17,894 nucleotides of DNA from Clostridia bacterium. GTDB taxonomy: Bacteria > Bacillota_A > Clostridia > Oscillospirales > CAG-272. Below the pieces are notes generated by a model. That model saw only the letters and a list, made by a program, of their open reading frames with translations, was not told where the DNA came from and searched no databases. The stretch spans positions 1-17,894 of the forward strand of contig JAFTKI010000098.1 in the NCBI GenBank assembly GCA_017453335.1, written 5' to 3'. Position numbers and translations under genes: made by a program. Shown piece after piece: positions 1 to 8,579 of this stretch (positions within the stretch are counted from its first letter, which is position 1; every line of letters starts with the position of its first letter).

Positions 1-1798
1 CAGCCATGAAGGCTTCGGGGGATACCTGAACCGAGCCGAGCTGGCGCATCTTCTTTTTGCACTCTTTTTGCTTTTCCAAAAGCTTCTTTTTACGGGTGAT
101 ATCACCGCCGTAGCATTTTGCAAGCACGTCCTTACGAACCGCTTTTACGGTCTCACGGGCGATGACCTTTGCGCCGATCGCTGCCTGGATCGGAACCTCA
201 AAGAGCTGACGCGGAATATTTTCTTTCAATTTTTCGGCAATCTTGCGCGCACGTCCGTAAGCCTTTTCCTCGTGAACGATAAAGGAGAGCGCGTCCACCT
301 GCTCACCGTTGAGCAGGAAATCAAGCTTGACCAGCTTGGAGGGCTCATAGCTTCCAAGCTCGTAGTCGAGCGAGGCGTATCCGCGAGAGCGGCTCTTGAG
401 CGCATCAAAGAAGTCGTAAATGATCTCGTTGAGCGGCAGATTGTAGTGCAGCTCCACACGGGTGGGATCGAGATATTTCATGTCAAGGAATACACCGCGG
501 CGGTTCTGGCAAAGCTCCATCAAGCCTCCCACGTATTCCACGGGAGTGATGATATTTGCCTTTACAAGCGGCTCGTACGCCACATCAATGGTATCGGGCG
601 CGGGATAGTTGGAGGGGTTATCAATGTGCACCGTCTCGCCGTTTTTTAGCTTGATCTTGTAGATAACGCTGGGAGCGGTGGTGATCAGATCGAGGTTGAA
701 TTCACGCTCCAGGCGTTCTTCAATGATTTCCATGTGAAGCAGACCCAAGAATCCGCAACGGAAACCAAAGCCGAGCGCGATCGAGGTTTCGGGCTCAAAG
801 ATCAGAGCCGCGTCGTTGAGCTGTAATTTCTCCAATGCTTCACGCAAGTCTCCGTAGCGAGCGCCGTCGGCAGGATAGATACCTGCGTAAACCATCGGCT
901 GTACTGCTTTGAAGCCGGGAAGCGGTGTATCGGTGGGATTGGATGCCAATGTAACGGTATCGCCCACGCGTGTGTCGCTGACGCTCTTGATCGAGGCAGT
1001 GATATAGCCGACATCACCTGCGGACAGGCACTCTGCCTTCTTTAATCCGAAGGGCTCCATTGTACCAACGTCCACCACGTCAAAGACCGCACCCGTACTC
1101 ATCAACTGAATACGGTCTCCTGCCTTGACGGAGCCGTCGATGACACGGATGTTGACGACAACGCCGAGATAACTGTCGTAATAGGAGTCAAAGATCAATG
1201 CCTTCAAGGGGGCGTTCTCATCACCCTCGGGGGAGGGGATATTTTGAACCACGGCTTCCAGTACGTCCTCGATGTTCAGTCCCGTTTTTGCCGAAACGGC
1301 GGGGCAATCCTCGGCAGGAATACCGATCACATCCTCGATTTCATTGCGGCAACGGTCAATATCGGCGGAGGGAAGGTCGATCTTGTTGATTACGGGAATG
1401 ATCTCCAGATTTGCATCGACTGCCAAATACGCATTTGCCAGCGTTTGTGCTTCGATACCCTGTGTTGCGTCTACCACCAGAAGCGCCCCGTCGCAGGCGT
1501 TGAGCGAGCGGGAGACCTCGTAGTTAAAGTCAACGTGACCGGGGGTATCGATCAGATTAAAGGTGTAGGTTTCTCCGTCCTTTGCCAGATAGTCCAGCTT
1601 GACCGCGCGGGCTTTGATGGTGATGCCTCGCTCACGCTCCAGATCCATGTTGTCCAGGATCTGCTCCTCCATATCTCGCTTTGCAACCGTTTGGGTGGAT
1701 TCGAGAATACGGTCTGCCAGCGTGGACTTTCCGTGGTCAATGTGGGCTATAATGGAAAAATTACGGATATGCTCTTGTCTTTTGGATTTTTGCGCCAT
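1..1798 (-). CDS. lepA: Elongation factor 4 (LepA), 3' end cut by window edge
   Basis: Ribosome-associated translational GTPase that acts on stalled or mistranslocated ribosomes and aids 30S biogenesis. My reading of the minus strand from the ATG at 1798 stays open to base 1 (599 codons), so with a family length of about 600-610 only the last few residues are missing. The G1 motif AHIDHGKST lies at about residues 18-26, the G3 motif DTPGH at 84-88 and the G4 motif NKID at 138-141. The LepA-specific C-terminal segment is present: the run [24 protein letters not shown] (here with Cys for Gly) and then PEAFMA just before the edge. A GGAAAGG-type ribosome binding site lies about 11 nt upstream of the ATG. 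The gene stands alone, divergent from the oxidoreductase at 2054. The identification is very secure; the stop codon cannot be seen. Confidence 0.97.
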   Translation of the reverse strand, partial: MAQKSKRQEHIRNFSIIAHIDHGKSTLADRILESTQTVAKRDMEEQILDNMDLERERGITIKARAVKLDYLAKDGETYTFNLIDTPGHVDFNYEVSRSLNACDGALLVVDATQGIEAQTLANAYLAVDANLEIIPVINKIDLPSADIDRCRNEIEDVIGIPAEDCPAVSAKTGLNIEDVLEAVVQNIPSPEGDENAPLKALIFDSYYDSYLGVVVNIRVIDGSVKAGDRIQLMSTGAVFDVVDVGTMEPFGLKKAECLSAGDVGYITASIKSVSDTRVGDTVTLASNPTDTPLPGFKAVQPMVYAGIYPADGARYGDLREALEKLQLNDAALIFEPETSIALGFGFRCGFLGLLHMEIIEERLEREFNLDLITTAPSVIYKIKLKNGETVHIDNPSNYPAPDTIDVAYEPLVKANIITPVEYVGGLMELCQNRRGVFLDMKYLDPTRVELHYNLPLNEIIYDFFDALKSRSRGYASLDYELGSYEPSKLVKLDFLLNGEQVDALSFIVHEEKAYGRARKIAEKLKENIPRQLFEVPIQAAIGAKVIARETVKAVRKDVLAKCYGGDITRKKKLLEKQKECKKKMRQLGSVQVSPEAFMA

Positions 1799-1851
1799 TC
1801 TGTAACCGACCTTTCCGAAAAACATTTTGTTTTTTACAATTCTAATACTAT

Positions 1852-1880
1852 ATTATACAATATTTTGGGTTCACTGGCAA
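1852..1880 (-). promoter_or_regulatory. Predicted sigma-A promoter of lepA
   Basis: On the minus strand a TTGCCA -35 box (1875-1880) is followed after exactly 17 bp by a perfect TATAAT -10 box (1852-1857). It sits about 55 bp upstream of the lepA start codon in a non-coding AT-rich stretch. Nothing else in the 1799-1937 interval looks like a gene. The match is by eye only. Confidence 0.7.
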
Positions 1881-1937
1881 GGGCTTTGACCTAATTTTCT
1901 CCCAAAAAAACAAAAAAAGATGCTCTATAGCAATATT

Positions 1938-1975
1938 TGTCTTGAAATTAGCAAAAAGTGTCTTGAAAAAAGCAA
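1938..1975 (+). promoter_or_regulatory. Pair of 17-bp direct repeats, AraC-type operator candidate
   Basis: TGTCTTGAAATTAGCAA (1938-1954) and TGTCTTGAAAAAAGCAA (1959-1975) match at 15 of 17 positions and start exactly 21 bp apart, two helical turns. The second copy contains the -35 hexamer of the promoter serving the oxidoreductase at 2054. Two 17-bp half-sites in 21-bp register, with the proximal one touching -35, is the known layout of activator sites of AraC-family proteins such as araI1-I2. The binding protein is not known. An AraC-type regulator is encoded at 15989, but a link is only inference. Confidence 0.55.
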
Positions 1976-1991
1976 TAAAATAGCATATACT
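1963..1991 (+). promoter_or_regulatory. Predicted sigma-A promoter of the first oxidoreductase
   Basis: TTGAAA (1963-1968), a 17-bp spacer and TATACT (1986-1991) form a near-consensus promoter ending about 62 bp before the ATG at 2054. Its -35 box lies inside the second of two direct repeats, which suggests regulation by a protein bound there. Confidence 0.72.
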
Positions 1992-2000
1992 GTAGCTATC

Positions 2001-2018
2001 GAAGTATGTCTGTACTTC
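2001..2018 (+). promoter_or_regulatory. Inverted repeat in the leader of the first oxidoreductase
   Basis: GAAGTA (2001-2006) and TACTTC (2013-2018) are perfect inverted copies around the 6-base centre TGTCTG. The element starts within a few bases of the predicted transcription start, so it could be a repressor operator or a short 5' hairpin in the mRNA. It is too short and too weak to be a terminator. Confidence 0.35.
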
Positions 2019-2053
2019 AATCTCATTTGTGAAAAAGACGAAAGGGACGGACT

Positions 2054-3097
2054 ATGAGAAAGATGAAGGCAGCTGTTGTAGGATACGGCGGCATGGGCGG
2101 CTGGCACGTGGAGCATCTCTTGAAGAGTGATGTTTGCGAGCTTGCCGGTGTATATGATATTCGTGAGGAGCGCAATGAGCTGGCAAGAAGCCGCGGCATC
2201 CACGCGTACGAGTCTTATGAGGCACTCTTGAAGGACGAATCGGTTGAGCTGATCACCGTTGCAATCCCCAACGATAGCCACGAGGAGGTCGTAATTGCGG
2301 CTCTGAATGCAAAGAAAAACGTGATTTGTGAAAAGCCCGTAACGCTTTCCATGGATTCCTTGGAGCGTATGATCGCGGCTGCAGAAAAGAACGGTGTTCG
2401 CTTTACCACGCACCAGAATCGCCGTTGGGACGTTGACTATCTGGCAATGAAGCAGATATATGATTCGGGCGAGATCGGAAAAATGATCAATATCGAGTCC
2501 CGCGTACACGGCAGCCGCGGAATTCCTTCCGACTGGAGAGGCGAGCGTGAGCACGGCGGCGGAATGCTGTACGACTGGGGTATCCACCTGATCGACCAGA
2601 TTTTGATGATCTGCGGTTGGGACGTGAAGCGTGTTTATTGCTTGTGCGACCACATCACCAACAAGGAAGTGGACGACGGCTTTCGTTTGGATCTGACCTT
2701 TGCAAACGGTCAGCGAGCTACCATTGAGCTGGGTACTTATAACTTTATCGCAATGCCCAGATTTTATATGCGCGCGGAAAAGGGTACTGCCCTGATCACC
2801 GATTGGCGCGAGGAGGCACAGGTAATAAAGTGCAAGCACTGGCATGAAAACGACGTGCTTCCCGTAAAAACTGCGGCAGGCTTGACCAAGACTATGGCAC
2901 CGCGTGACGAGGTGACCACCGATACATACCGTGTAGCGCGTCCCGCATCCGACGTGCATGATTATTACCGTCACTTTGTAAATGCGATCCGCACGGGCTG
3001 TGAGCAGGACGTTACTTACGACCAGATGCGCACCGACCTGAAGATCATCTTTGCCGCATTTGAGTCGGCAGAGAAGGGCATGCCCATTGATCTTTGA
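2054..3097 (+). CDS. Gfo/Idh/MocA family NAD(P)-dependent oxidoreductase
   Basis: A 347-residue cytoplasmic dehydrogenase of the glucose-fructose oxidoreductase / inositol 2-dehydrogenase family, which usually oxidises or epimerises sugars, inositols or sugar acids. The N-terminal Rossmann fold shows GYGGMG at residues 10-15. The family signature CEKP is at 92-95, where the Lys contacts cofactor and substrate. The second half carries GGGMLYDWGIHLID at 168-181, giving the Asp (174) and His (178) expected for catalysis. The ATG at 2054 is chosen because AAAGGGA lies 7 nt upstream; an in-frame ATG at 2063 is the alternative. It is monocistronic, bounded by its own promoter and a terminator at 3109. 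The substrate cannot be read from the sequence, and no pathway neighbours give a hint. Confidence 0.93.
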   Translation: MRKMKAAVVGYGGMGGWHVEHLLKSDVCELAGVYDIREERNELARSRGIHAYESYEALLKDESVELITVAIPNDSHEEVVIAALNAKKNVICEKPVTLSMDSLERMIAAAEKNGVRFTTHQNRRWDVDYLAMKQIYDSGEIGKMINIESRVHGSRGIPSDWRGEREHGGGMLYDWGIHLIDQILMICGWDVKRVYCLCDHITNKEVDDGFRLDLTFANGQRATIELGTYNFIAMPRFYMRAEKGTALITDWREEAQVIKCKHWHENDVLPVKTAAGLTKTMAPRDEVTTDTYRVARPASDVHDYYRHFVNAIRTGCEQDVTYDQMRTDLKIIFAAFESAEKGMPIDL

Positions 3098-3108
3098 TAA
3101 AAATATTG

Positions 3109-3152
3109 ACGAGCCATTGAAGATTTTCCAATGCTTCAATGGCTCGTTTTTT
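3109..3152 (+). terminator. Rho-independent terminator, probably bidirectional
   Basis: A perfect 14-bp stem, ACGAGCCATTGAAG (3109-3122) against CTTCAATGGCTCGT (3134-3147), with an 11-nt loop and a run of six T. It ends the first oxidoreductase transcript. On the minus strand the stem is followed by a less regular U-rich run, so it may also stop the convergent HD/membrane-protein transcript that ends at 3151. Confidence 0.88.
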
Positions 3153-3804
3153 ATTTCTTTAATTTGTAGAGGCGGAACATATCCATGTTTTCATCGCGCT
3201 GTGCGGGAAGCAGGATCAGCCAGATTGCAAGGCTGATCACGATCAAGCCTCCGACAAGCAGCCAATCGGGCAGGGCAAAGTCATAGTAAATGAAGATGTT
3301 TGCCATTTCGGGGAACATCGCTTGCTGACAGCCCTCCAAGAGCATGGGGAAGCAGGCAGGAACGATCACCAATAGTTGAAAAATGATATACGTGATTCGA
3401 TTCGGACAGAAAAAATGCAACCAACGCTTTGCAAAATTGGCGTTTTTGGAAGCGGGCGGATAGGAAAACGCGATGACCGAGCAGATTGCCGCAGGGATCG
3501 CTGCGATTGCATACAGAAAAATGCAGATCCACGAAAAAATGATGACGAAGATCATGATATACGGGAAATACATATTATAGGGCGTGGTTTCATATTCACC
3601 GCTGAATTGTCCCACACAGGCGTCCCACGTTCTTCCCATCAGCTCAAAAAGCCCTTGGGAGGTTTTCGGATCGTTGTTGGCTTGATCAAAAAAGAACAGA
3701 TGCGGAATATTTGCCCAGATCAACAGAAAAATGCCGAGCAGGAGGGGCAACAGGTAAGCGAACACGATCAAGGGGCGTGCCGCCTTGGAGGGGAGTTGTT
3801 TCAT
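3151..3804 (-). CDS. Hypothetical four-segment membrane protein
   Basis: A 217-residue protein I do not recognise. Hydrophobic segments at about residues 11-31, 80-113 (long, perhaps two helices), 137-156 and 180-200 predict an integral membrane protein. The 50-residue loop between the first two is polar and contains a Trp, a Cys and several acidic residues; the short C-terminal tail is charged and rich in Lys. There is no signal-peptide cleavage site and no catalytic motif that I can see. Its ATG overlaps the stop codon of the upstream HD-domain gene (ATGA, 3801-3804), so the two are translationally coupled and probably act together. Coding status is well supported by the overlap and codon use; function is unknown. 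Confidence 0.75.
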   Translation of the reverse strand: MKQLPSKAARPLIVFAYLLPLLLGIFLLIWANIPHLFFFDQANNDPKTSQGLFELMGRTWDACVGQFSGEYETTPYNMYFPYIMIFVIIFSWICIFLYAIAAIPAAICSVIAFSYPPASKNANFAKRWLHFFCPNRITYIIFQLLVIVPACFPMLLEGCQQAMFPEMANIFIYYDFALPDWLLVGGLIVISLAIWLILLPAQRDENMDMFRLYKLKK

Positions 3805-4409
3805 TTGCTCTCTCCCGCAAGCTTACCCTCCAGCTTGCCTTCCATCAGAAACGCGGCTTCCATATCGGCACAGCAAACGGCATACGCCAAGGGGAACATT
3901 TCCAAGGCTCTGCCTACGTTGTTGGTATCCTCGGTTCCGGAAAAGCCCATGTGATAACGAATGGCAAACGCCTCGTCACGCGTCAGACGCATAAAGCCCG
4001 AAATGATGTACACCGACTTTTCGCCGTGACCGTAGGGCAGGGTATCCTCGATGGTATAATAAGGCGCGCTTACCCATCTGCCCGTTTCGTCCTTGACGTT
4101 GCGGAAGCTGGTTTTATAAAAATTGATCTTGCAGATATCGTGCAACAGACCTGCAATCGCAATGCTTTCATCGCTGTAGCTGATGCCGTACATCTCTTTC
4201 ATGCGGGGACGGTTGAGAATGTCCACAAGGCAATCGTAAACGTTCAGGCTGTGTGCCAGAAGTCCGCCCTCGTGTGCGCCGTGGTAGCGCGTGCTGGCAG
4301 GAGCTGTGAAAAAGTCGCTGCCCTCCTGCAAGTAGGTCAGCAGCTTGTCGGCGCCCTCACGGGTTATGGTGCTTTTGTAGATCTCTAAAAAACGTTCTTG
4401 ATTGGTCAT
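3801..4409 (-). CDS. HD-domain phosphohydrolase-like protein
   Basis: A 202-residue protein of the HD superfamily, metal-dependent phosphohydrolases acting on nucleotides or nucleic acids. Candidate metal and active-site residues are His46 and His53 in HEGGLLAHSL, the diagnostic His90-Asp91 in LLHDICK, His128 in GHGEKS, His153 in RYHMGF and Asp182. The layout resembles the HD module found at the C terminus of YhaM-type 3'-5' exoribonucleases, but the OB-fold half is absent, so I do not use that name. A GAGGAAGG ribosome binding site (4418-4425) and a good promoter precede the ATG at 4409. The 3' end overlaps the membrane protein gene by 4 bp. The fold is confident; the substrate is unknown. 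Confidence 0.85.
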   Translation of the reverse strand: MTNQERFLEIYKSTITREGADKLLTYLQEGSDFFTAPASTRYHGAHEGGLLAHSLNVYDCLVDILNRPRMKEMYGISYSDESIAIAGLLHDICKINFYKTSFRNVKDETGRWVSAPYYTIEDTLPYGHGEKSVYIISGFMRLTRDEAFAIRYHMGFSGTEDTNNVGRALEMFPLAYAVCCADMEAAFLMEGKLEGKLAGESK

Positions 4410-4455
4410 ATTACGGTCCTTCCTCTAAAATCTCTTATGCTCATAAGTACTTTTT

Positions 4456-4484
4456 ATTTTATCATGGAAGTTGGAGAAAGTAAA
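4456..4484 (-). promoter_or_regulatory. Predicted promoter of the HD/membrane-protein operon
   Basis: On the minus strand TTTACT (4479-4484), a 17-bp spacer ending in TGA, and TAAAAT (4456-4461) make an extended -10 promoter about 47 bp upstream of the HD gene start. It diverges from the promoter of the yybS-gdpP block. The 4485-4625 interval between them holds only A/T homopolymer runs; I see no gene or RNA in it. Confidence 0.6.
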
Positions 4485-4625
4485 GAACAAATGCTTTTTT
4501 TTCAAAAAAAATTCATATTTCCTGTCGGGAGATTGACGGAAGCCTATGCTTTTTTGCTTTTTTTTCGAAAACACGCTCAAATTGGATATACTTGGTAAAA
4601 AAATTGTTAAATATAGAAGGAAGTG

Positions 4626-4654
4626 TTTACAAACAGAAAAAAATGTGCTATACT
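4626..4654 (+). promoter_or_regulatory. Predicted promoter of the yybS-gdpP-rplI-dnaB block
   Basis: TTTACA (4626-4631), a 17-bp spacer ending in TGC, and TATACT (4649-4654) form a strong extended -10 sigma-A promoter 46 bp before the ATG at 4701. It is the only clear promoter at the head of the core gene block. Confidence 0.75.
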
Positions 4655-4700
4655 ATTATAATCGAATAACTATATCTTTAAGAGAGGAGTGCGTTTGGCG

Positions 4701-5927
4701 ATGGAACAAGTTGGATTGAATGTAAACGGGAAGAATCCGTGGAAGAACTGCGACGGATTGCAGAAGCTTTCTCCTGCTTATACGGTGGGAAGCGTGATCG
4801 TGTTTTTTCTGTGTGCGCTGGGCTTGACGGTTTGTCGGTACGAAACGGTATCAACGGCACTGATCGCATTGTCGGTTGGCTATGTGATCTGGATCGTGCG
4901 CCGTGCATCGGTGATGGTCAGTTTGTTCGTTGTGGCAGGCTTGCTTGCCTCGCTGAGCTCCGATCTTATCGTGGGAGCTGTGTTCCTGGCTCTTGTGGTG
5001 GGAACCATGAGCGGCGCGTTCCTTCTGACCACTCGCAAGCTTCCGATCCTTGTCACACTTCTGATCCCGATCGTTGCGGTGGGGGCTTCGTATTCGATCA
5101 CACATAATATTGAAATTTCACTGTTGGCACTTCTGTTTACTCCCGCCTCGATCTGTTTGGCGGTGGCTACACGAAAGGATAGCTTGCGGACGAAGACCCT
5201 GTTGGCTTGCATGGGCGGCTTTTTGCTGGCAATCGTGGCTTGCGCGGTGTTTGCGATCTGGAAAACAACGGGAGGCTTGAACCGCAGTTGCGTGCTTGCT
5301 TTTGTCGATACCGCTCGGAATGCGGTCGTCAATTTCATGGTTCAGCAAAAGGAAGCAATGCTGCAGTTTCTGGCACAGCAGCCTGCAGAGGTTCAAACCG
5401 CAGAGTTGGTTGCGCAGATCGAGGAGACCTTGTCGGATGATGCGATCAAGCGGACCGTTTCGGCGCTCTTCAATGTTTTCCCTGCGTTGATCACGGTGGT
5501 AACCGCACTGCTTGCATTTTTTGCGCAAATGCTGTTGACGGCGGCTTATGGAAGAGTTGGACTGGAAAAGGTCGTCACTCCGAAGATGCGGATGCTGACG
5601 GTCAGCCTGACGGCGGCGATCGTTTTTGCGATCTGCTTCGTGTTGACCATGCTCCTTCCCGATTCGCCGGCACTGGCGGCGGCAATGAATCTTATGATCA
5701 TGCTGATGCCTATCTTCTTACTGTGCGGCATTCAAACCCTGCTTGCGATCGCACAGGCAGCCCCCGGAGCGCGCTTGTTCCTGATCTTCATCATGGGAGC
5801 AATGTTCTGTTACTATTCGGGCGGTATGCTTTACCTGCTTGCAATTTTTGGTGCATACGGTCGTATTTCTGCGGCGATCCGCCAAAAGCTGGCAAGCCGT
5901 ATGGATTCCGATCAAGGAAACGGTTGA
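4701..5927 (+). CDS. YybS-like (DUF2232-type) multi-pass membrane protein
   Basis: A 408-residue polytopic membrane protein with about ten hydrophobic segments, at roughly residues 27-45, 50-66, 71-110, 114-131, 138-156, 168-187, 258-281, 298-319, 326-352 and 357-386. A polar, Gln- and Glu-rich stretch at about 214-250 separates the two membrane halves. Its position directly upstream of gdpP, rplI and dnaB matches yybS in Bacillus subtilis, a DUF2232 protein of unknown role, so the assignment rests on context and topology more than on motifs. AGAGGAG lies at 4683-4689. An in-frame GTG at 4689 overlaps that site and is rejected; TTG at 4695 is possible, and the ATG at 4701 is preferred. It probably works in the membrane next to GdpP. 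Confidence 0.78.
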   Translation: MEQVGLNVNGKNPWKNCDGLQKLSPAYTVGSVIVFFLCALGLTVCRYETVSTALIALSVGYVIWIVRRASVMVSLFVVAGLLASLSSDLIVGAVFLALVVGTMSGAFLLTTRKLPILVTLLIPIVAVGASYSITHNIEISLLALLFTPASICLAVATRKDSLRTKTLLACMGGFLLAIVACAVFAIWKTTGGLNRSCVLAFVDTARNAVVNFMVQQKEAMLQFLAQQPAEVQTAELVAQIEETLSDDAIKRTVSALFNVFPALITVVTALLAFFAQMLLTAAYGRVGLEKVVTPKMRMLTVSLTAAIVFAICFVLTMLLPDSPALAAAMNLMIMLMPIFLLCGIQTLLAIAQAAPGARLFLIFIMGAMFCYYSGGMLYLLAIFGAYGRISAAIRQKLASRMDSDQGNG

Positions 5928-5976
5928 TCCTTACAGCCTTGTTTTTGTTCCATTCCGATTTTTAGGAGGATTTGAT

Positions 5977-8097
5977 ATGCAAAAAAAGAAAAAACATATT
6001 TTCCGCACCGACCTGCGGCCGCCGCTGATCGCGGCAGCACTGATCGGAGGCGCGATGCTGCTGTTGTATACGGTGATCACCTTCTTGGTTGATTCAGCCG
6101 AGCTTCCGCTGTACGGTGCGGCGATCTGCGCTGTATATGCTTTGTCGGTGGGGTGCATTTTGTTTCCGTACCTGAGCCGCTACCGCCGTATCAAAAATGC
6201 AAATGATGCGGCTGAGCTGATGACGACCGAGGTCAGCGATATGTTCCGATACGTGGTGGACATCCCCTACGCCATCATTGCTGAGGACGGTGTGGTGAAG
6301 ATCGTAAGCGGTGCCTTGCAGGATATTTTGCAATATCGCTCGCCCGTTTGCAACGTGCCGTTGGATACCTTTTGCACGGTGCCGATGGAGGAATTGATCG
6401 AGTATGCTTACAACGGCGGTCCCGTGGAGAAAATCACCTTTACCGAGGACGGCGTTCCGATCGACAATTCTCATCCCTTGGTGACTGTAATCGACGGTAA
6501 GAGTTATGAATTGCGTTGCTACGTGCTTCGCTCTCGCGGCAAGGACTACTTCTTTGCGGTATTTACCGATATTTCCGAAAAGCTGGCAATGCTGAAGCAG
6601 AAATACGATGAAGAGCCTGTTGTGGCGTATATCGTGATCGACAGCTTGCAGGAATTGGCACAGTATATCCGAGTCAGCTACAGAACTGCGGTAAACGAGA
6701 TTGAGAACAAGCTCAAGGAGTGGGCGGCAAGCTTTGGCGGAATGCTCCGCGAGTACGAGCGCGAAAAATATTTGCTGGTATTCACCCGTGCCGCATTGGA
6801 TAAATGTATTCGCAACAAATTCCGTATTCTGGAAACCATACGCAATATCAAGCTGGGCGATAACACCTTCCCCGTTACCATTTCGATGGGTGTGGGAGCT
6901 GTGAACGGAAGCTTTGAGGATAAGTCGAGAGCGGCGGGCGATGCGCTGGACATTGCTCTGCAAAAGGGCGGTGACCAGGTAACTGTCAACGATGGAAAAA
7001 ACATCACGCCGTACGGAGGCAGAACCAACACCATGTACGGTTCCACCACCATCACCTCGCGCGTAAACTCCACACACCTGTGCAAGCTGATCAAGGAAGC
7101 AGGAAACGTGCTGATCATGGGACACCGCGGCCCCGACTACGACTCGATCGGCTCTTGCGTAGGTCTTGCAAGACTTGCGATCTGTGCGCGTGACGGCGAT
7201 ACCTCGCGTATCCGCGTGGTCGTCAACCGTGATCATGTGAATTTCCGAATTTGCTACGATATGCTGGCACATCTGCCCGAATACCGCTCGATGTTCATCA
7301 GCGGAGATACCGCTTTGGATGCGGTGAGATCGGATACGCTTCTGATCATGAGTGACGTAAACAACGTCAATAATACCGAGGCACCGAAGCTGCTCAAATG
7401 CGTGAAGAACGTGGTGATCGTAGACCACCACCGCAGACAGGACCAGCTTTACGAATTCAAGCCCTTGATGACTTATATCCGTCCTGCCGTAGCCGCGGCA
7501 AGTGAATTGGTCAGCGAAATGCTGGAGCATAGCCCCTACAATGATTCACTTCTGAAAGAGGAGGCTAATCTGATGCTTGCGGGCTTGATGCTGGATACCA
7601 AAAACTTTACGCAGGGCGCGGGAATGCAGACCTTTGCGGCGGTCAACTATCTCTACCGTCGCGGCGCACACGCCAATGCGGTCAGAATTCTGTTTACCGA
7701 AACTATGTCCAACCTCTTCACGGCGTGCGATATCGACAGCCGTACACGTACTTACCGTGATAAGATCGCGCTGACATGGCTGAGTGTTGACCATCCTGCC
7801 ACCGAAGCGGATAACATTGCGGTTGCCAAGGCGGCGGACAAGTTGATGACTATCGCGGGCATCGAGGCATCCTTTGCGTTGCTTCGCGCCGACAACACGG
7901 TTACCATTTCGGCTCGCTCGCACGATAAGATCAACGTGCAGATCATTATGCAGCGTATGAACGGCGGCGGTCACTTTGATATGGCAGGCACGCGATTGCC
8001 CAACACCTCCCTGGAGGCTGCGGCAACACAGCTCAAGAATGTTCTGGACGACTATTTGGATAACGAATACGAAAACGAGAAAAACGCAAAACGATAA
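5977..8097 (+). CDS. gdpP: Cyclic-di-AMP phosphodiesterase GdpP
   Basis: Membrane-bound enzyme that hydrolyses c-di-AMP to pApA and so controls osmolyte transport and cell-wall balance. This 706-residue protein has two N-terminal membrane helices (about 15-38 and 43-65), a PAS-like region (about 85-200), a degenerate GGDEF domain (about 212-340, signature replaced by YEREKY, as usual in GdpP), then DHH and DHHA1 domains. Metal ligands are visible: His383, Asp387 and Asp389 in GHRGPDYDS, Asp460 in SDVNN, Asp483-His484-His485, and Asp540 in LDTKNF; GGGH at 663-666 is the DHHA1 substrate motif. AGGAGGA (5964-5970) lies 6 nt before this ATG, so an upstream in-frame ATG at 5839 inside yybS is rejected. 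All catalytic residues are intact, so it should be active. Confidence 0.96.
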   Translation: MQKKKKHIFRTDLRPPLIAAALIGGAMLLLYTVITFLVDSAELPLYGAAICAVYALSVGCILFPYLSRYRRIKNANDAAELMTTEVSDMFRYVVDIPYAIIAEDGVVKIVSGALQDILQYRSPVCNVPLDTFCTVPMEELIEYAYNGGPVEKITFTEDGVPIDNSHPLVTVIDGKSYELRCYVLRSRGKDYFFAVFTDISEKLAMLKQKYDEEPVVAYIVIDSLQELAQYIRVSYRTAVNEIENKLKEWAASFGGMLREYEREKYLLVFTRAALDKCIRNKFRILETIRNIKLGDNTFPVTISMGVGAVNGSFEDKSRAAGDALDIALQKGGDQVTVNDGKNITPYGGRTNTMYGSTTITSRVNSTHLCKLIKEAGNVLIMGHRGPDYDSIGSCVGLARLAICARDGDTSRIRVVVNRDHVNFRICYDMLAHLPEYRSMFISGDTALDAVRSDTLLIMSDVNNVNNTEAPKLLKCVKNVVIVDHHRRQDQLYEFKPLMTYIRPAVAAASELVSEMLEHSPYNDSLLKEEANLMLAGLMLDTKNFTQGAGMQTFAAVNYLYRRGAHANAVRILFTETMSNLFTACDIDSRTRTYRDKIALTWLSVDHPATEADNIAVAKAADKLMTIAGIEASFALLRADNTVTISARSHDKINVQIIMQRMNGGGHFDMAGTRLPNTSLEAAATQLKNVLDDYLDNEYENEKNAKR

Positions 8098-8130
8098 AAC
8101 GAATTACAATTTAAAACGGAGAAACATATC

Positions 8131-8577
8131 ATGAAAGTTATTTTATTGGCAGACGTAAAAGGACAGGGAAAGAAGAACGATGTAATTGAGGTATCCGACG
8201 GATACGGAAAGAATTTTTTGATTCCTCGCAAGCTGGCAAAGGTTGCCGATGCACAGTCGCTCAACGACGTGAAAACGCAGGAATCGGCAAGACTTTACCG
8301 CATTGAGACCGAAAAGAAGGAGGCTCGTGCGCTGGCAGAAAAGCTGACTACTCTCGTAGTAAAGGTTCCCGCATCCTCGGGTGCCGACGGCCGTCTTTAC
8401 GGATCGATCACCTCGAAGGATATCGCGGAAAAGCTGCAGGCAGACCACAAGATCAGCATTGACAAGAGAAAGCTGGTTCTCAGCGATCCCATCAAGGCTT
8501 ACGGAAAATATGAGATCGAGGTCAAGCTTTATCCCGAGGTAACGGGAAAGATCAACGTTTTGGTTTGTGAGAAATAA
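8131..8577 (+). CDS. rplI: 50S ribosomal protein L9
   Basis: A 148-residue protein of normal length that binds 23S rRNA at the base of the L1 stalk. The N-terminal domain carries the family signature region GKKNDVIEVSDGYGKNFLIPRKLA (positions about 13-36, read in pieces), followed by the long Lys/Glu/Arg-rich connecting helix (about 45-75) and the C-terminal domain with GADGRLYGSIT. GGAG at 8118-8121 serves as ribosome binding site. It lies 33 nt after gdpP and 2 nt before dnaB, the usual Bacillota order. Confidence 0.98.
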   Translation: MKVILLADVKGQGKKNDVIEVSDGYGKNFLIPRKLAKVADAQSLNDVKTQESARLYRIETEKKEARALAEKLTTLVVKVPASSGADGRLYGSITSKDIAEKLQADHKISIDKRKLVLSDPIKAYGKYEIEVKLYPEVTGKINVLVCEK

Positions 8578-8579
8578 TC

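Noticed and set aside
1925..3139. Long open frame on the minus strand opposite the first oxidoreductase, and similar long antisense frames opposite gdpP, dnaB and ftsH
   Set aside because: They lie antisense to clear genes, lack ribosome binding sites and motifs, and arise from codon bias of the true genes.
5839..5976. N-terminal extension of gdpP starting inside yybS
   Set aside because: The extension overlaps yybS and lacks family similarity, while a strong AGGAGGA site directs the ATG at 5977.
7354..7380. GdpP motif II reads DVNN instead of the Bacillus DTHK/DVHR, suggesting lost activity
   Set aside because: The metal-binding Asp is kept, and all other ligands are intact; variation after the Asp appears tolerated in Clostridia.
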